Shown here in pieces: positions 1 through 8,002 of a stretch of 64,000 nt of DNA. The notes below the pieces were generated by a model. That model searched no databases and was not told where the DNA came from. It saw only the letters and a list, made by a program, of their open reading frames with translations. Numbering within the stretch: the stretch's first letter is position 1; the number at the start of each line of letters is the position of its first letter. The DNA is from Pseudomonas oryzae (GTDB taxonomy: Bacteria; Pseudomonadota; Gammaproteobacteria; Pseudomonadales; Pseudomonadaceae), in the NCBI RefSeq assembly GCF_900104805.1, contig NZ_LT629751.1:3928501-3992500 (forward strand), given 5' to 3'. Position numbers and translations under genes: made by a program.

Positions 1-1
1 C

Positions 2-955
2 GCCTGCGGCGGCACCGCCTGGGCCTTCAGCCTGCTGTGCACCCACAGCCACCAGCTGGCGATGTTTTCCAAGCAGCTGCAGGACGAGATCTGGGGCGAC
101 AACCCGGATGCCACGGCGAGCAGCAGCATCGCGCCGTTCAGCACCATCGAGGAAGTCGAGGGCGGCGTGCGCCTGAGCGGCGAGATGGGCTGGAGCAGCG
201 GCTGCGACCACGCCGAGTGGGCCATCGTCGGCATGCGCCGCAAGAATGCTGCGGGCGAGCTGGTGTACAGCTTCGGCGTGCTGCCGCGCAGCGACTACCA
301 GATCCGCGACGACTGGTTCGCCATCGGCATGCGCAGCAGCGGCTCGAAGACCCTGGTGATCAAGGACGCCTTCATCCCCAACCATCGCATCCAGGCGGCC
401 AAGGACATGATGGAGGGCAGCTCCGCCGGTTTCGGCCTGTACCCGGACAGCAAGATCTTCTACGCGCCGTACCGCCCGTACTTCGCCTGCGGCTTCGCCG
501 CCATCAGCCTGGGCGTGGCCGAGCGCATGCTGGCCGCGTTCAGGGAGAAGCAGCAGAACCGCGTGCGCGCCTACACCGGCGCCAGCGTCGGCACCGCCAC
601 CCCGGCGCTGATGCGCCTGGCCGAGTCGACCCACCAGGTCGCCGCGGCGCGGGCCTTCCTCGAGAAGACCTGGCAGGAGCACGCCGAATTCGCCGAGCGC
701 CACCAGTACCCGACCCGCGCCGAGCTGGCCTACTGGCGCACCAACCAGGCCTACGCGGTGAAGCTGTGCATCGAGGCGGTTGACCGTCTGTTCGCCGCCG
801 CCGGGGCGATGAGCTGGTTCGAGGGCAACGAGATCCAGCGCCTGTTCCGCGACTCGCACATGACCGGCGCGCACGCCTACACCGACTACGACGTCTGCGC
901 GCAGATCCTCGGCCGCGAGCTGATGGGCCTGGAGCCGGACCCGAGCATGGTCTGA
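2..955 (+). CDS. Flavin-dependent monooxygenase, oxygenase subunit (acyl-CoA dehydrogenase fold), 5'-truncated
   Basis: The reading frame is open from base 2, so the N-terminus lies outside the window; 317 residues are visible. The protein has the acyl-CoA dehydrogenase fold as used by class D flavin monooxygenases (HsaA, 4-hydroxyphenylacetate 3-hydroxylase C2, DszC type): a middle beta domain with GMRSSGSKTL followed by VIKDAFIP, then a helical C-terminal domain. Such enzymes take reduced FMN from a separate reductase and hydroxylate an aromatic substrate with O2. The substrate cannot be read from the sequence and no reductase gene is visible because the upstream region is cut off. A strong terminator follows 17 bases after the stop, so this is the last gene of its transcript. 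An ordinary acyl-CoA dehydrogenase is less likely because the motif pattern follows the oxygenases. Confidence 0.72.
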   Translation, partial: ACGGTAWAFSLLCTHSHQLAMFSKQLQDEIWGDNPDATASSSIAPFSTIEEVEGGVRLSGEMGWSSGCDHAEWAIVGMRRKNAAGELVYSFGVLPRSDYQIRDDWFAIGMRSSGSKTLVIKDAFIPNHRIQAAKDMMEGSSAGFGLYPDSKIFYAPYRPYFACGFAAISLGVAERMLAAFREKQQNRVRAYTGASVGTATPALMRLAESTHQVAAARAFLEKTWQEHAEFAERHQYPTRAELAYWRTNQAYAVKLCIEAVDRLFAAAGAMSWFEGNEIQRLFRDSHMTGAHAYTDYDVCAQILGRELMGLEPDPSMV

Positions 956-972
956 GCCACGCCCGGCGCCTC

Positions 973-1005
973 GGACACGCCTCCTGCGGGAGGCGTGTCC
1001 GTTTT
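973..1005 (+). terminator. Rho-independent terminator after the monooxygenase gene
   Basis: A perfect 12-bp stem (973-984 with 989-1000) closes a TGCG tetraloop and is followed by GTTTT. It lies just after the stop at 955 in the same direction. Confidence 0.9.
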
Positions 1006-1078
1006 GGCGCGGGCGGCCCCCGCGGCGACGCGCGGCTGCTTCATCGCGCCGAGGGCGACGCTCCCACAGCTTTGCGCC

Positions 1079-2008
1079 TCAGTGACCGAGCAGCACCAGC
1101 AGCAGCGACAGGCTGGCCAGCGAGCCGAGGGTCGACAGCAGGATGCTCCGCGACACCCGGGCGGCGTCGCGCCGGTAGTACTCGGCGAGCATGAACGGCC
1201 CGGTGCCGGTGGGCAGGGCGCTGAGCAGCAGCGCGGCGTGCGCCCACAGCGGCGGCAGGTCGAGCAGGACGAAGGCGATCAGCCAGGTCAGCAGCGGCTG
1301 GACGACCAGCTTCAGCGCCACCAGCGGCAGCACGCCGTCGCGCGGTCCGGGCTGCGGCTGGGCGAGGAACAGGCCGAGCGAGACCAGCGCGCAGGGCACG
1401 GTGGCGCCGCCGAGCAGCTGCAGGAAGCGCTCCAGCGCCGCCGGCAGCGGCGCCCCGCCGAGGTTCCAGGCGGCGCCGAGCAGCGGCGCGATCACCAGCG
1501 GATTCTTCAGCAGGGCCAGCGTCACCTGGCGCACCGCGCGGCCGATTCCCGCGCCGCTGTGCAGGGCGACCTCGATGCACACCAGCGCCAGGCCGAACAG
1601 TCCGCAGACCACCAGCAGGGTGGCGATCAGTGCCGGCGCCATGCCGTCGTCGCCGAGCACCAGCAGGCACAGCGGAATGCCCAGGTAGCCGGTGTTGGCG
1701 TAGGCGGCGCCGAGGCCGTCGATGCTGGCGTCGGCCAGCGGCGTGCCGGATCGCCAGCGCCACAGCAGGGCGAGCCCGAACACCGCGAGGCTGCCGCCGG
1801 CGAAGGCGAGCAGGAAGCCCGGTTGCCAGATGGCCGCCCAGTCGGCCCTAGCGGTGAGGCCGAACAGCAGCGCCGGCAGGCCGAGCCAGACCACGAAACG
1901 GTTGATCTCCGAGGCCGCGCCCGGCCCCAGGCGGTTACTGCGTCGGCACAGCCAGCCGGCGAGGATCAGGCCGAAGATCGGCAGCAGGACGTTGAGCACG
2001 TAGGACAT
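1079..2008 (-). CDS. AEC-family transporter (auxin efflux carrier / malate permease type)
   Basis: A 309-residue, highly hydrophobic protein with about ten membrane segments arranged as two five-helix halves. The family signature appears as YANTGYLGIPL in the first half and PTGTGPFMLAEYY in the second. AEC carriers move organic anions or amino acids across the inner membrane; the substrate here is unknown. It converges with the monooxygenase gene and has no obvious operon partner. No strong ribosome site precedes the ATG. A second AEC paralogue lies at 39178-40083, so the organism carries several. Family assignment is secure, function is not. Confidence 0.85.
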   Translation of the reverse strand: MSYVLNVLLPIFGLILAGWLCRRSNRLGPGAASEINRFVVWLGLPALLFGLTARADWAAIWQPGFLLAFAGGSLAVFGLALLWRWRSGTPLADASIDGLGAAYANTGYLGIPLCLLVLGDDGMAPALIATLLVVCGLFGLALVCIEVALHSGAGIGRAVRQVTLALLKNPLVIAPLLGAAWNLGGAPLPAALERFLQLLGGATVPCALVSLGLFLAQPQPGPRDGVLPLVALKLVVQPLLTWLIAFVLLDLPPLWAHAALLLSALPTGTGPFMLAEYYRRDAARVSRSILLSTLGSLASLSLLLVLLGH

Positions 2009-2107
2009 GGCGGCAGGTAGGGCGGCAAAAGACCGAGCCTAGGCGGCCTGCCGCGGGCCGTCCAACACTATCGGCCGCCGGGCGAACATCTTCTGGCCTC
2101 TGCCGCC

Positions 2108-2169
2108 GTAGGGTGCGCCATGCGCACCATGGGCTGCGAACTGTTCCCGGTGCGCACGGCGCACCCTAC
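2108..2169. repeat. REP-like palindrome, GTAGGGTGCGC family, copy 1
   Basis: The element starts GTAGGGTGCGCC and ends GGCGCACCCTAC, so the ends form a long inverted repeat. It is nearly identical to the element at 2258-2319, differing at two positions. Together the two fill most of the 329-base gap between the AEC gene and the asparaginase gene, which holds no recognisable gene. Confidence 0.85.
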
Positions 2170-2257
2170 GCGGAGCCGTATCGGGACGGCGGGGCTGTGC
2201 CGGGCCGGATCAGTGCCAGCGTGCCGGCGAGTTGCTCCGGAACCCGGCGCCACCGCC

Positions 2258-2319
2258 GTAGGGTGCGCCATGCGCACCATGGGCTGCGAGCTGTTCCCGT
2301 TGCGCACGGCGCACCCTAC
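2258..2319. repeat. REP-like palindrome, GTAGGGTGCGC family, copy 2
   Basis: Same 62-base palindrome as copy 1, in direct orientation 150 bases further on. It sits right behind the stop of the asparaginase gene (2338), where such elements commonly fold in the 3' end of the mRNA. Confidence 0.85.
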
Positions 2320-2337
2320 GCGCGGTCGCGTCGGGGC

Positions 2338-3330
2338 TCAGTCGCGCAGTTCGCCGCACAGATCGACGGCGAACCAGCGCTCGACCTCGGCCTGGCCCAG
2401 GCCGGCGCCGAGCAGGGCGAACAGCTTGGCCAGCGCCGCCTCGCGGGTCATGCCGCCGCCCGAGACCAGGCCGGTGGCGGCCAGCTGGCTGCCGGCGGCG
2501 TAGACGCCGAATTCGATGTGGCCTTCGGCGCACTGGCTGATCGCGCCGAGCACCACGCCGCGCGCGTGCGCCTCGCGCAGGGCTTTGATCAGCGCCGCGT
2601 CGTCGGCCGGGCCGGTGCCGCTGCCGTAGCACTCCAGCAGCAGGGCCTCGACGCCGCTGGCGAGCAGTGCCTGCACCTGGGCGGCCTGCACGCCGGGGAA
2701 CAGCGGCAGCACGGCGAGGCTCACCGGACGGCGCGGCTGGCTCCAGGACAGCGTGGCCGGCAGCGCCGCCGCCGCCTCGCCGTGGCGCGGCCGGGCGACC
2801 TCGGCGAAGGCGTCGAACGCCTCGCTCCTGATCTTGCTGGCGCGCGCGCCGTGCAGCAGGCGACCGTGGAAGTACAGGTGCACGCCGGGGGCGAGGCCCT
2901 CCGCCAGCGCGGCGAGGGCGCCGAACAGGTTGTCCCAGGCGTCGCTGCCGTCCACCCCGGCCGGCAGCATCGAGCCGGTGAGCAGCACCGGCACGGGCAG
3001 GCCGAGCAGCAGGAAGGACAGCGCCGCGGCGCTGTAGGCCAGGGTGTCGGTGCCGTGCAGCAGCAGCACGGCGTCGCAGCCGTCGCGTTCGACCGCCTCG
3101 GCCACCGCGTCGCGCATCGCCAGCCAGTGGGCCTGGCTCATGTTGGCGCTGTCCAGCGGTGGCGTCAGCTCGCGGAACACCCAGGCCGGCACCGGCCGCT
3201 CCGGATGGGCGGCCTGCGCGGCGCGCAGGCGCGCCTCGAAGCCGGCGGCCGGCGCCAGGCCGTCCGCACTCATCTGCATGCCGATGGTGCCGCCGGTATA
3301 CAGCACCAGCAGCTTGTGGGGGGCGTTCAT
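2338..3330 (-). CDS. Type I (cytoplasmic) L-asparaginase
   Basis: 330 residues; hydrolyses L-asparagine to aspartate and ammonia. The N-terminal nucleophile motif LYTGGTIGMQ lies at about residues 9-18 and the second catalytic block LLLHGTDTLAYSA at about residue 90, the two threonine-containing signatures of the asparaginase/glutaminase family. There is no signal peptide, as expected for the cytoplasmic low-affinity AnsA type. The ATG at 3330 is chosen because GGGAG lies nine bases upstream; the frame stays open for 14 more codons, but those lack a ribosome site. The gene stands alone between a repeat region and an orphan binding protein. The related enzyme class Glu-tRNA amidotransferase subunit D is unlikely because of the length. 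Confidence 0.88.
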   Translation of the reverse strand: MNAPHKLLVLYTGGTIGMQMSADGLAPAAGFEARLRAAQAAHPERPVPAWVFRELTPPLDSANMSQAHWLAMRDAVAEAVERDGCDAVLLLHGTDTLAYSAAALSFLLLGLPVPVLLTGSMLPAGVDGSDAWDNLFGALAALAEGLAPGVHLYFHGRLLHGARASKIRSEAFDAFAEVARPRHGEAAAALPATLSWSQPRRPVSLAVLPLFPGVQAAQVQALLASGVEALLLECYGSGTGPADDAALIKALREAHARGVVLGAISQCAEGHIEFGVYAAGSQLAATGLVSGGGMTREAALAKLFALLGAGLGQAEVERWFAVDLCGELRD

Positions 3331-3406
3331 CGCATCAGCTCCCGGGTGTCGAAGGGGTGAAGTGGCCGGCATTGTCGCAGGTCGTCCGCGCGGCGGCAGC
3401 TAGCCG

Positions 3407-4162
3407 TTAGCAATGCTCGGGATGGGCCGCGCAGCTGCTCCAGCCTTCCTTGCGCATCTGCTCGAGGGTCTGCTGCAGGTGGCGGACCAGGGCGTCAGGG
3501 GTGTCCTTGTGCAGCGCCAGGTACATCGGGTCGCTGCGCAGGGTCAGCACCTCCTGCAGGTCGCCGGCGCCGGCTTCGCGGGCCAGGTGGCGCCACACCG
3601 GCGCCGAGGTGGCCCACAGGTCGATCTGCCCGCCGTGCAGCTTGGCGATGTTGTCGCGGTCGTTGAGGGTGGCGTGGGCAGCGATGCCCTGGCCGCTCAG
3701 CAGCTCGCTGACCGCGCCGCTCTTGTAGGCGCCGATGCGGTAGCCGCGCGCCTGCTCCAGGCTGCGCAGCTCCAGCTGCCGGCCGGTAGTGGCGACCAGC
3801 ACGGTGTCGTAGCTGGCGATCGGCCCGACCCACTTGAACAGCGCCTCGCGCTCGGCCGAGCGGGTGGTGGAGAACACCGCGCTGCCCGGGTGCTCGAGCG
3901 CGTGGCGGTACACCCGGTCCCAGGGGAAGCGCAGGGTCAGGCTGTAGCTCACCCCGGCGCGGCGGAACAGTTCGCGCACCAGCTCGGCGCTCTGCCCGAC
4001 GACCTGGGCGTCGCGGGCGAAGTTGCGGCCATCGGCGGCCATGTTGAACGGCGGGAAGTTCTCGGTCAGCAGGTCGACGTGCTGGACGACCGGGGCTTCG
4101 GCGCGGGCCGCGCCGGTGGCCAGCAGCAGGGCGAGCAGCGGCCCGCCAAGGCGTTTCGGCAT
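3407..4162 (-). CDS. Periplasmic substrate-binding protein, SBP_bac_3-like, orphan
   Basis: 251 residues with a clear signal peptide: a basic start (MPKR), a hydrophobic core and an ARA-E cleavage site near residue 21. The mature part resembles the two-lobed amino-acid-binding proteins (LTENFPPFNM near the N-terminus, then RFPWDRVYRHAL, and a WVGPIASYDT strand). Similar Pseudomonas proteins occur without transporter genes, and none is adjacent here: the asparaginase gene lies downstream and the symporter gene upstream, each with its own spacing. It ends in a short Cys-containing tail (SSCAAHPEHC). It may feed a distant permease or act as a sensor. The ligand is unknown. Confidence 0.75.
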   Translation of the reverse strand: MPKRLGGPLLALLLATGAARAEAPVVQHVDLLTENFPPFNMAADGRNFARDAQVVGQSAELVRELFRRAGVSYSLTLRFPWDRVYRHALEHPGSAVFSTTRSAEREALFKWVGPIASYDTVLVATTGRQLELRSLEQARGYRIGAYKSGAVSELLSGQGIAAHATLNDRDNIAKLHGGQIDLWATSAPVWRHLAREAGAGDLQEVLTLRSDPMYLALHKDTPDALVRHLQQTLEQMRKEGWSSCAAHPEHC

Positions 4163-4194
4163 GAGGGGAGGCTCCGGGAAGAGAGAATCAGGCT

Positions 4195-4238
4195 CCGCTG
4201 GCCGCTACAGCGACCGACAAAAAGGGGGAGGCCAGCGG
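4195..4238 (-). repeat. Long-looped inverted repeat between binding-protein gene and symporter gene
   Basis: Arms CCGCTGGCC (4195-4203) and GGCCAGCGG (4230-4238) flank an A-rich loop that contains CCGACAAAAAG. The same architecture and loop core recur at 9838-9891 downstream of aspA. Both lie 3' of a minus-strand gene, so a transcript-end function is plausible. Confidence 0.5.
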
Positions 4239-4252
4239 TGCCTGAGGGGGGA

Positions 4253-4276
4253 CGGCCGGCAGGTGTCTGCCGGCCG
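4253..4276 (-). terminator. Hairpin just after the AGCS symporter gene
   Basis: A perfect 10-bp stem (CGGCCGGCAG at 4253-4262 with CTGCCGGCCG at 4267-4276) lies five bases past the symporter stop. The minus strand continues with a C-rich run rather than a U run, so termination is inferred from position and stem strength. Confidence 0.55.
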
Positions 4277-4281
4277 GTAGT

Positions 4282-5715
4282 TCACTGCCGCGCGGCGACG
4301 CCGGCGCCGGTCGGCGGGGTGGCCTCGCGGCTCTGCTGCCAGACGCTCGGGTCGAGGTCGAGGTCGGCGTAGTCGCGGCGGTCGAGCAGCGGGTGGGCGA
4401 CGCCGTCGTCGATCTGCTTGTCGTAGTCGCGCATCAGGCGCAGGGCGACCTTGTACAGCAGGGCCAGGGCGATCAGGTTGACCAGCGCCAGCAGGCCCAT
4501 GGTCACGTCGGCGAAAGCGAACACGGTGGACAGGTCCTGCACCGAGCCCCACAGCACCAGGGCGATCACCAGGGCGCGGTAGACCTTGACCAGCGCCGGT
4601 TTCTGGCTGAAGAAGCCGAGGGCGTTCTCACCGAGGTAGTAGTTGTAGACCAGGGTGGTGAACACGAACAGCAGCAGCGCCAGGCTGACGAAGATCCGCC
4701 CCCACTCGCCGACCAGCGCGGCCAGGGCGGTCTGGGTCATCACCACGCCGGCCATCTCGGTGCCCGGCTGGTAGACGCCGGAGAGCAGGATGATCAGCGC
4801 GGTGCTGGTGCAGATCAGCAGGGTGTCGATGAACACGCTGAGCGACTGCACGATGCCCTGCGAGGCCGGGTGCGGCACCTCGGCGATGGCGGCGACGTTC
4901 GGTGCGCTGCCCAGGCCCGCCTCGTTGGAGAACAGACCGCGCTTGACGCCCATCAGGATCGCCGCGCCGACGCTGCCGGCGAAGGCTTCCTCGAGACCGA
5001 AGGCGCTCTTGACGATCAGCGCCAGGGTGGCCGGCACTTCGCTGATGTTGGTGACGATGACGAACAGCGCCATGGCGATGTAGGACAGCGCCATGATCGG
5101 CACCAGCACGTCGGCCATGCTGGCGATGCGCTTGATGCCGCCGAAGATGATCAGCGCCATGACCACGGCGAGCACCACGCCGGTGGCCACGGTCGGCACG
5201 CCGAAGGCGTCCTGCATCGAGCTGGCCAGGGTGAAGGACTGCAGGGCGTTGAAGCCGAACCCGAAGGTGACCAGCAGCAGCACCGAGAACAGCACCGCCA
5301 TCCAGCGCTGGCCGAGACCGTGCTGGATGTAGTAGGCCGGGCCGCCGCGGTAGGTGCCGTCGGCGTTGCGACGCTTGTACAGCTGGGCCAGCGAGCACTC
5401 GAAGTAGCTGGTGGCCATGCCGAGCAGGGCTACCACCCACATCCAGAACACCGCGCCCGGGCCGCCGAGCATGATGGCCACCGCCACACCGGCGATGTTG
5501 CCGGCGCCGACGCGGCCGGCGACCGACAGCATCAGCGCCTGGAACGAGCTGAGCTGGCCTTCCTTGCGCACGCTGGCGCTGGCGAAGATGCGGAACATGT
5601 CGCCGAAGTAGCGCAGCTGCACGGCCGACGAACGCACGGTGAAGAACAGGCCGAGACCGACCAGGGTGACGATGAGGACCTTGCTCCAGAGCAGGTCGTT
5701 GAGGAGATCGAGCAT
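4282..5715 (-). CDS. Sodium:alanine/glycine symporter, AGCS family
   Basis: 477 residues, inner membrane, importing a small neutral amino acid (alanine or glycine in characterised members) with Na+. The family landmarks are visible: GRVGAGNIAGVAVAI near residue 70, GGPGAVFWMWVVALLG following it, RNADGTYRGGPAYYI near residue 120 and LFSNEAGLGSAPN near residue 260. The start at 5715 is preceded by AGAGG about ten bases upstream; the frame runs open further upstream but loses family similarity. It is divergently arranged with an HTH regulator gene across a 153-base promoter region, which suggests that regulator controls it. Confidence 0.92.
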   Translation of the reverse strand: MLDLLNDLLWSKVLIVTLVGLGLFFTVRSSAVQLRYFGDMFRIFASASVRKEGQLSSFQALMLSVAGRVGAGNIAGVAVAIMLGGPGAVFWMWVVALLGMATSYFECSLAQLYKRRNADGTYRGGPAYYIQHGLGQRWMAVLFSVLLLVTFGFGFNALQSFTLASSMQDAFGVPTVATGVVLAVVMALIIFGGIKRIASMADVLVPIMALSYIAMALFVIVTNISEVPATLALIVKSAFGLEEAFAGSVGAAILMGVKRGLFSNEAGLGSAPNVAAIAEVPHPASQGIVQSLSVFIDTLLICTSTALIILLSGVYQPGTEMAGVVMTQTALAALVGEWGRIFVSLALLLFVFTTLVYNYYLGENALGFFSQKPALVKVYRALVIALVLWGSVQDLSTVFAFADVTMGLLALVNLIALALLYKVALRLMRDYDKQIDDGVAHPLLDRRDYADLDLDPSVWQQSREATPPTGAGVAARQ

Positions 5716-5815
5716 GACGAGAGAGCCTCTTGTTGTTCTCGGAAGCGCCGGGGCTTCGGCGTCCGGAATCTTTGGGGAACACGGCCTCCGCTGCAATTTC
5801 GCGGGTGGCGGCGAA

Positions 5816-5855
5816 GTGATGCGAGTTGATGCTAGAATCGCGTCGTTCGCATCAC
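5816..5855 (+). promoter_or_regulatory. Palindromic operator around an extended -10 of the HTH regulator gene
   Basis: A perfect 9-bp inverted repeat, GTGATGCGA (5816-5824) and TCGCATCAC (5847-5855), flanks a good extended -10, TGCTAGAAT (5830-5838). No clear -35 is seen. The layout fits a repressor site, probably autoregulatory, in the region shared with the divergent symporter gene. No database match was made; this is inference from position and symmetry. Confidence 0.55.
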
Positions 5856-5868
5856 CGGTGCCCGCGTC

Positions 5869-6681
5869 ATGTCCGAATCCCTCGGCCACAACCTCCGCCT
5901 GCTGTGCAGCCACTACCGGTCGATCGCCGAGGTGTGCCGCAAGCTGGGTCTCAACCGTGCCCAGTTCAACAAGTACCTGGCCGGGCAGAGCCGGCCGACG
6001 CCCTACAACCTCAAGCGCATCTGCGACTTTTTCGGTGTCGAGGACTACGAACTGGGCCTGCCGCCCGAACAGTTCGCCCGCCTGGTCGGCGCCCGCGGCG
6101 GCGAGGCGGGCCAGCCGGCGGCCGGCGATCCGTTGCTCGACCTGTGGCAGCCGCTGCGGGAGCACAGTTCAAGCCTAGCCCGTTATTGCGGCTACTACTT
6201 CGAGTACGCCAACTGCATGTCGGTGCCGGGGCAGATCCTGCTGTCGCTGGTGCAGCTGCGCCAGGAGGGCGGCGACTTCCTGTTCGAGCGCCAGGAGCGC
6301 CAGGGGCGCGGGCGCGAGGGCGAGGCGGAGGACTGGGTGCGCTGCCGCTACCTGGGGGCGGCCTTCTACCTGCAGGACCGCCTGTTCCTCATCGACTACG
6401 AGTCGCTGACCGGCAACGAGATGAGCCAGACCATCCTCATCCCCAGCTTCAAGAGCCGCATCGGCCGCCTCAACGGCCTGAAGACCGGCGTCTCCAGCGG
6501 CGACCGGCGCACCCCGGCGTGCACCCGCGTGGTGTGGGACTACCTCGGGCCGGAGATCAACCGGGTCAGCGCCTATCGCCAGGTGATGCTGTACAGCCCG
6601 GACGACCCGCGCATCGACGCCGACATCCGCCAGCGCCTGGCCGGTGCGCAGATCCGCGACGGCTTGTTCGAGATCGAGTGA
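5869..6681 (+). CDS. XRE-type helix-turn-helix transcriptional regulator
   Basis: 270 residues. The N-terminal 60 residues form a HTH: SIAEVCRKLGLNRAQFNKYL, then SRPTPYNLKRICDFFGVED, the typical shape of XRE domains. The remaining 200 residues are a sensor-like domain I do not recognise by name; a central stretch (YCGYYFEYANCMSVPGQIL) and a basic segment near residue 195 (SFKSRIGRLNGLKTG) stand out. It is divergent from the AGCS symporter, with a palindrome in its own promoter, so control of that symporter and of itself is the natural guess. The effector is unknown. Confidence 0.75.
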   Translation: MSESLGHNLRLLCSHYRSIAEVCRKLGLNRAQFNKYLAGQSRPTPYNLKRICDFFGVEDYELGLPPEQFARLVGARGGEAGQPAAGDPLLDLWQPLREHSSSLARYCGYYFEYANCMSVPGQILLSLVQLRQEGGDFLFERQERQGRGREGEAEDWVRCRYLGAAFYLQDRLFLIDYESLTGNEMSQTILIPSFKSRIGRLNGLKTGVSSGDRRTPACTRVVWDYLGPEINRVSAYRQVMLYSPDDPRIDADIRQRLAGAQIRDGLFEIE

Positions 6682-6695
6682 GCGTGGCGAGGCGG

Positions 6696-6797
6696 TGGTG
6701 CGCAGGGCGCACCCTGCGCGGCAGTCCATCCGAGCCGATGGCGGCCGCTCGAGCAGGATGGCTCATGCTTCGCGAGTAGGGTGCGCCGTGCGCACCC
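6696..6797. repeat. Degenerate REP-like elements of the GTAGGGTGCGC family
   Basis: Two related pieces lie between the regulator stop and the GNAT stop: TGCGCAGGGCGCACCCTGCG near 6699-6718, and GTAGGGTGCGCCGTGCGCAC starting at 6776. Both resemble the elements at 2108 and 2258, but the ends are eroded and the middle is unrelated. Confidence 0.65.
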
Positions 6798-6841
6798 GCG
6801 GGAATCCGCCGGAGCAGCGGTGCCGCGTGCCTCCGGCGGGG

Positions 6842-7519
6842 TCAGCCGCGCAGCTCCTCCAGTCGGTGTCGCTGCCGGCCGTCGGCAGCGAAGTTGTCCG
6901 CCGCCAGCCAGCGCTCGAAGGCCGCCCGGCAGCGCGGCCACTCGTGGTCGAGCAGGGCGTACCAGGCGGTGTCGCGGTTGCGTCCCTTGACCACCAGGTG
7001 CTGGCGGAACAGCCCCTCGGCGACGAAACCCAGGCGCTCGGCGGCGCGCATCGAGCGCGCGTTCAGCGCATCGCACTTCCACTCCAGACGCCGGTAGCCG
7101 AGGTCGAACACCAGCCGGGCCAGCAGATAGATCGCCTCGCTGGCACCCGGCGTGCGCTGCAGGGGCGGGGCGAACAGCACGTGGCCGATCTCGATGCAGC
7201 CGTGGGCGGGGGTGATGCGCATCAGGGCGAGCTGGCCGACCACGTTGCCGCCGGCCTGATCGCGCACGGCGAAGAACAGCGGGTCGCGGCCGGCGGCGAG
7301 GCCGGCCAGCCAGGCGTCGAACTCGGCGCGCGCGGCGAACGGCCCGTAGGCCATGTACTGCCACTGCTGCGGATCGGCGGGCGGCTCGTGCAGCGCCGCC
7401 CACAGCTGGTCGGCGTGGCGCGCCGCGTCGAGCGGCTCGAGGCTGACGAAGTGTCCGGCCAGCGGCGCGTGCGGCGGCAGCGGGCAGGGCTGCCAGTGGG
7501 CGAGGTCGGTCACGGGCAT
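6842..7519 (-). CDS. GNAT acetyltransferase, RimJ/RimL type
   Basis: About 225 residues of the RimJ/RimL branch of GNAT N-acetyltransferases, which move acetyl from acetyl-CoA to a protein N-terminus or small molecule. Visible landmarks are the first strand LAGHFVSLEPLDAARHADQLW, GNVVGQLALMRI, IEIGHVLFAP, ASEAIYLLARLVFDLGYRR and ALNARSMRAAERLGFVAEG, the last being the usual acetyl-CoA helix. The ATG at 7519 lies only two bases after AAGGAG, so the GTG at 7513 (spacing eight) may be the real start. The ribosome site overlaps the end of the upstream GNAT gene, which stops at 7527, so the two are almost certainly one transcript. Substrate unknown. Confidence 0.85.
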   Translation of the reverse strand: MPVTDLAHWQPCPLPPHAPLAGHFVSLEPLDAARHADQLWAALHEPPADPQQWQYMAYGPFAARAEFDAWLAGLAAGRDPLFFAVRDQAGGNVVGQLALMRITPAHGCIEIGHVLFAPPLQRTPGASEAIYLLARLVFDLGYRRLEWKCDALNARSMRAAERLGFVAEGLFRQHLVVKGRNRDTAWYALLDHEWPRCRAAFERWLAADNFAADGRQRHRLEELRG

Positions 7520-7526
7520 TTCTCCT

Positions 7527-7979
7527 TCACAGCAGCTGGCGGTACTGGATGAAGCCGGAGCGCTCGGCCAGGCGGTCGTAGAGCTGGCGGCCGGCGTAGT
7601 TGGTTTCCTGGGTCAGCCAGTGCACGCGGCTGGCGCCGGCGGCGCCGGCCTGGGCGTGGACGTGCTCGATCAGCGCGCGGCCGATGCCGGCGCCGCGCTG
7701 GTCCTCGGTCACGTACAGGTCCTGCAGGTAACAGTAGTCGCCCGCCGTCCAGCACGAGCGGTGGAAGATCCAGTGCACCAGGCCCACCGCCGCGTCGTCG
7801 CGCCAGGCCAGGGCGGCATGCATCGGCTCGGCCGGGTCGAGGAAGCGCTGCCAGGTGACGGCGCTGGTCGCGGCGGGGATTTCCGCGTTGTAGAAGCGCT
7901 GGTAGGCCTGCCACAGCGGCAGCCAGGCGGCGTGGTCGGCGGCGTCGAGCGGGCGGATTGCGAGTGGTGTGCGGGACAT
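7527..7979 (-). CDS. GNAT acetyltransferase
   Basis: 150 residues of a small GNAT enzyme. It begins with the classic strand LAIRPLDAADHAAWLPLWQA and carries the acetyl-CoA loop as YVTEDQRGAGIGRALIEHV (R/Q-x-x-G-x-G/A). The ATG at 7979 has AAGGAG nine bases upstream. It is followed after seven bases by a second GNAT gene and preceded by a decayed paiB fragment and a divergent MocR regulator. In other bacteria a GNAT, a PaiB-type flavoprotein and a MocR regulator are found together, so the regulator at 8205 probably controls it. The target is not known; polyamine acetylation as in PaiA is only a possibility. Confidence 0.85.
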   Translation of the reverse strand: MSRTPLAIRPLDAADHAAWLPLWQAYQRFYNAEIPAATSAVTWQRFLDPAEPMHAALAWRDDAAVGLVHWIFHRSCWTAGDYCYLQDLYVTEDQRGAGIGRALIEHVHAQAGAAGASRVHWLTQETNYAGRQLYDRLAERSGFIQYRQLL

Positions 7980-8002
7980 GCGGGCTCCTTTCCGTGGGTG
8001 GG

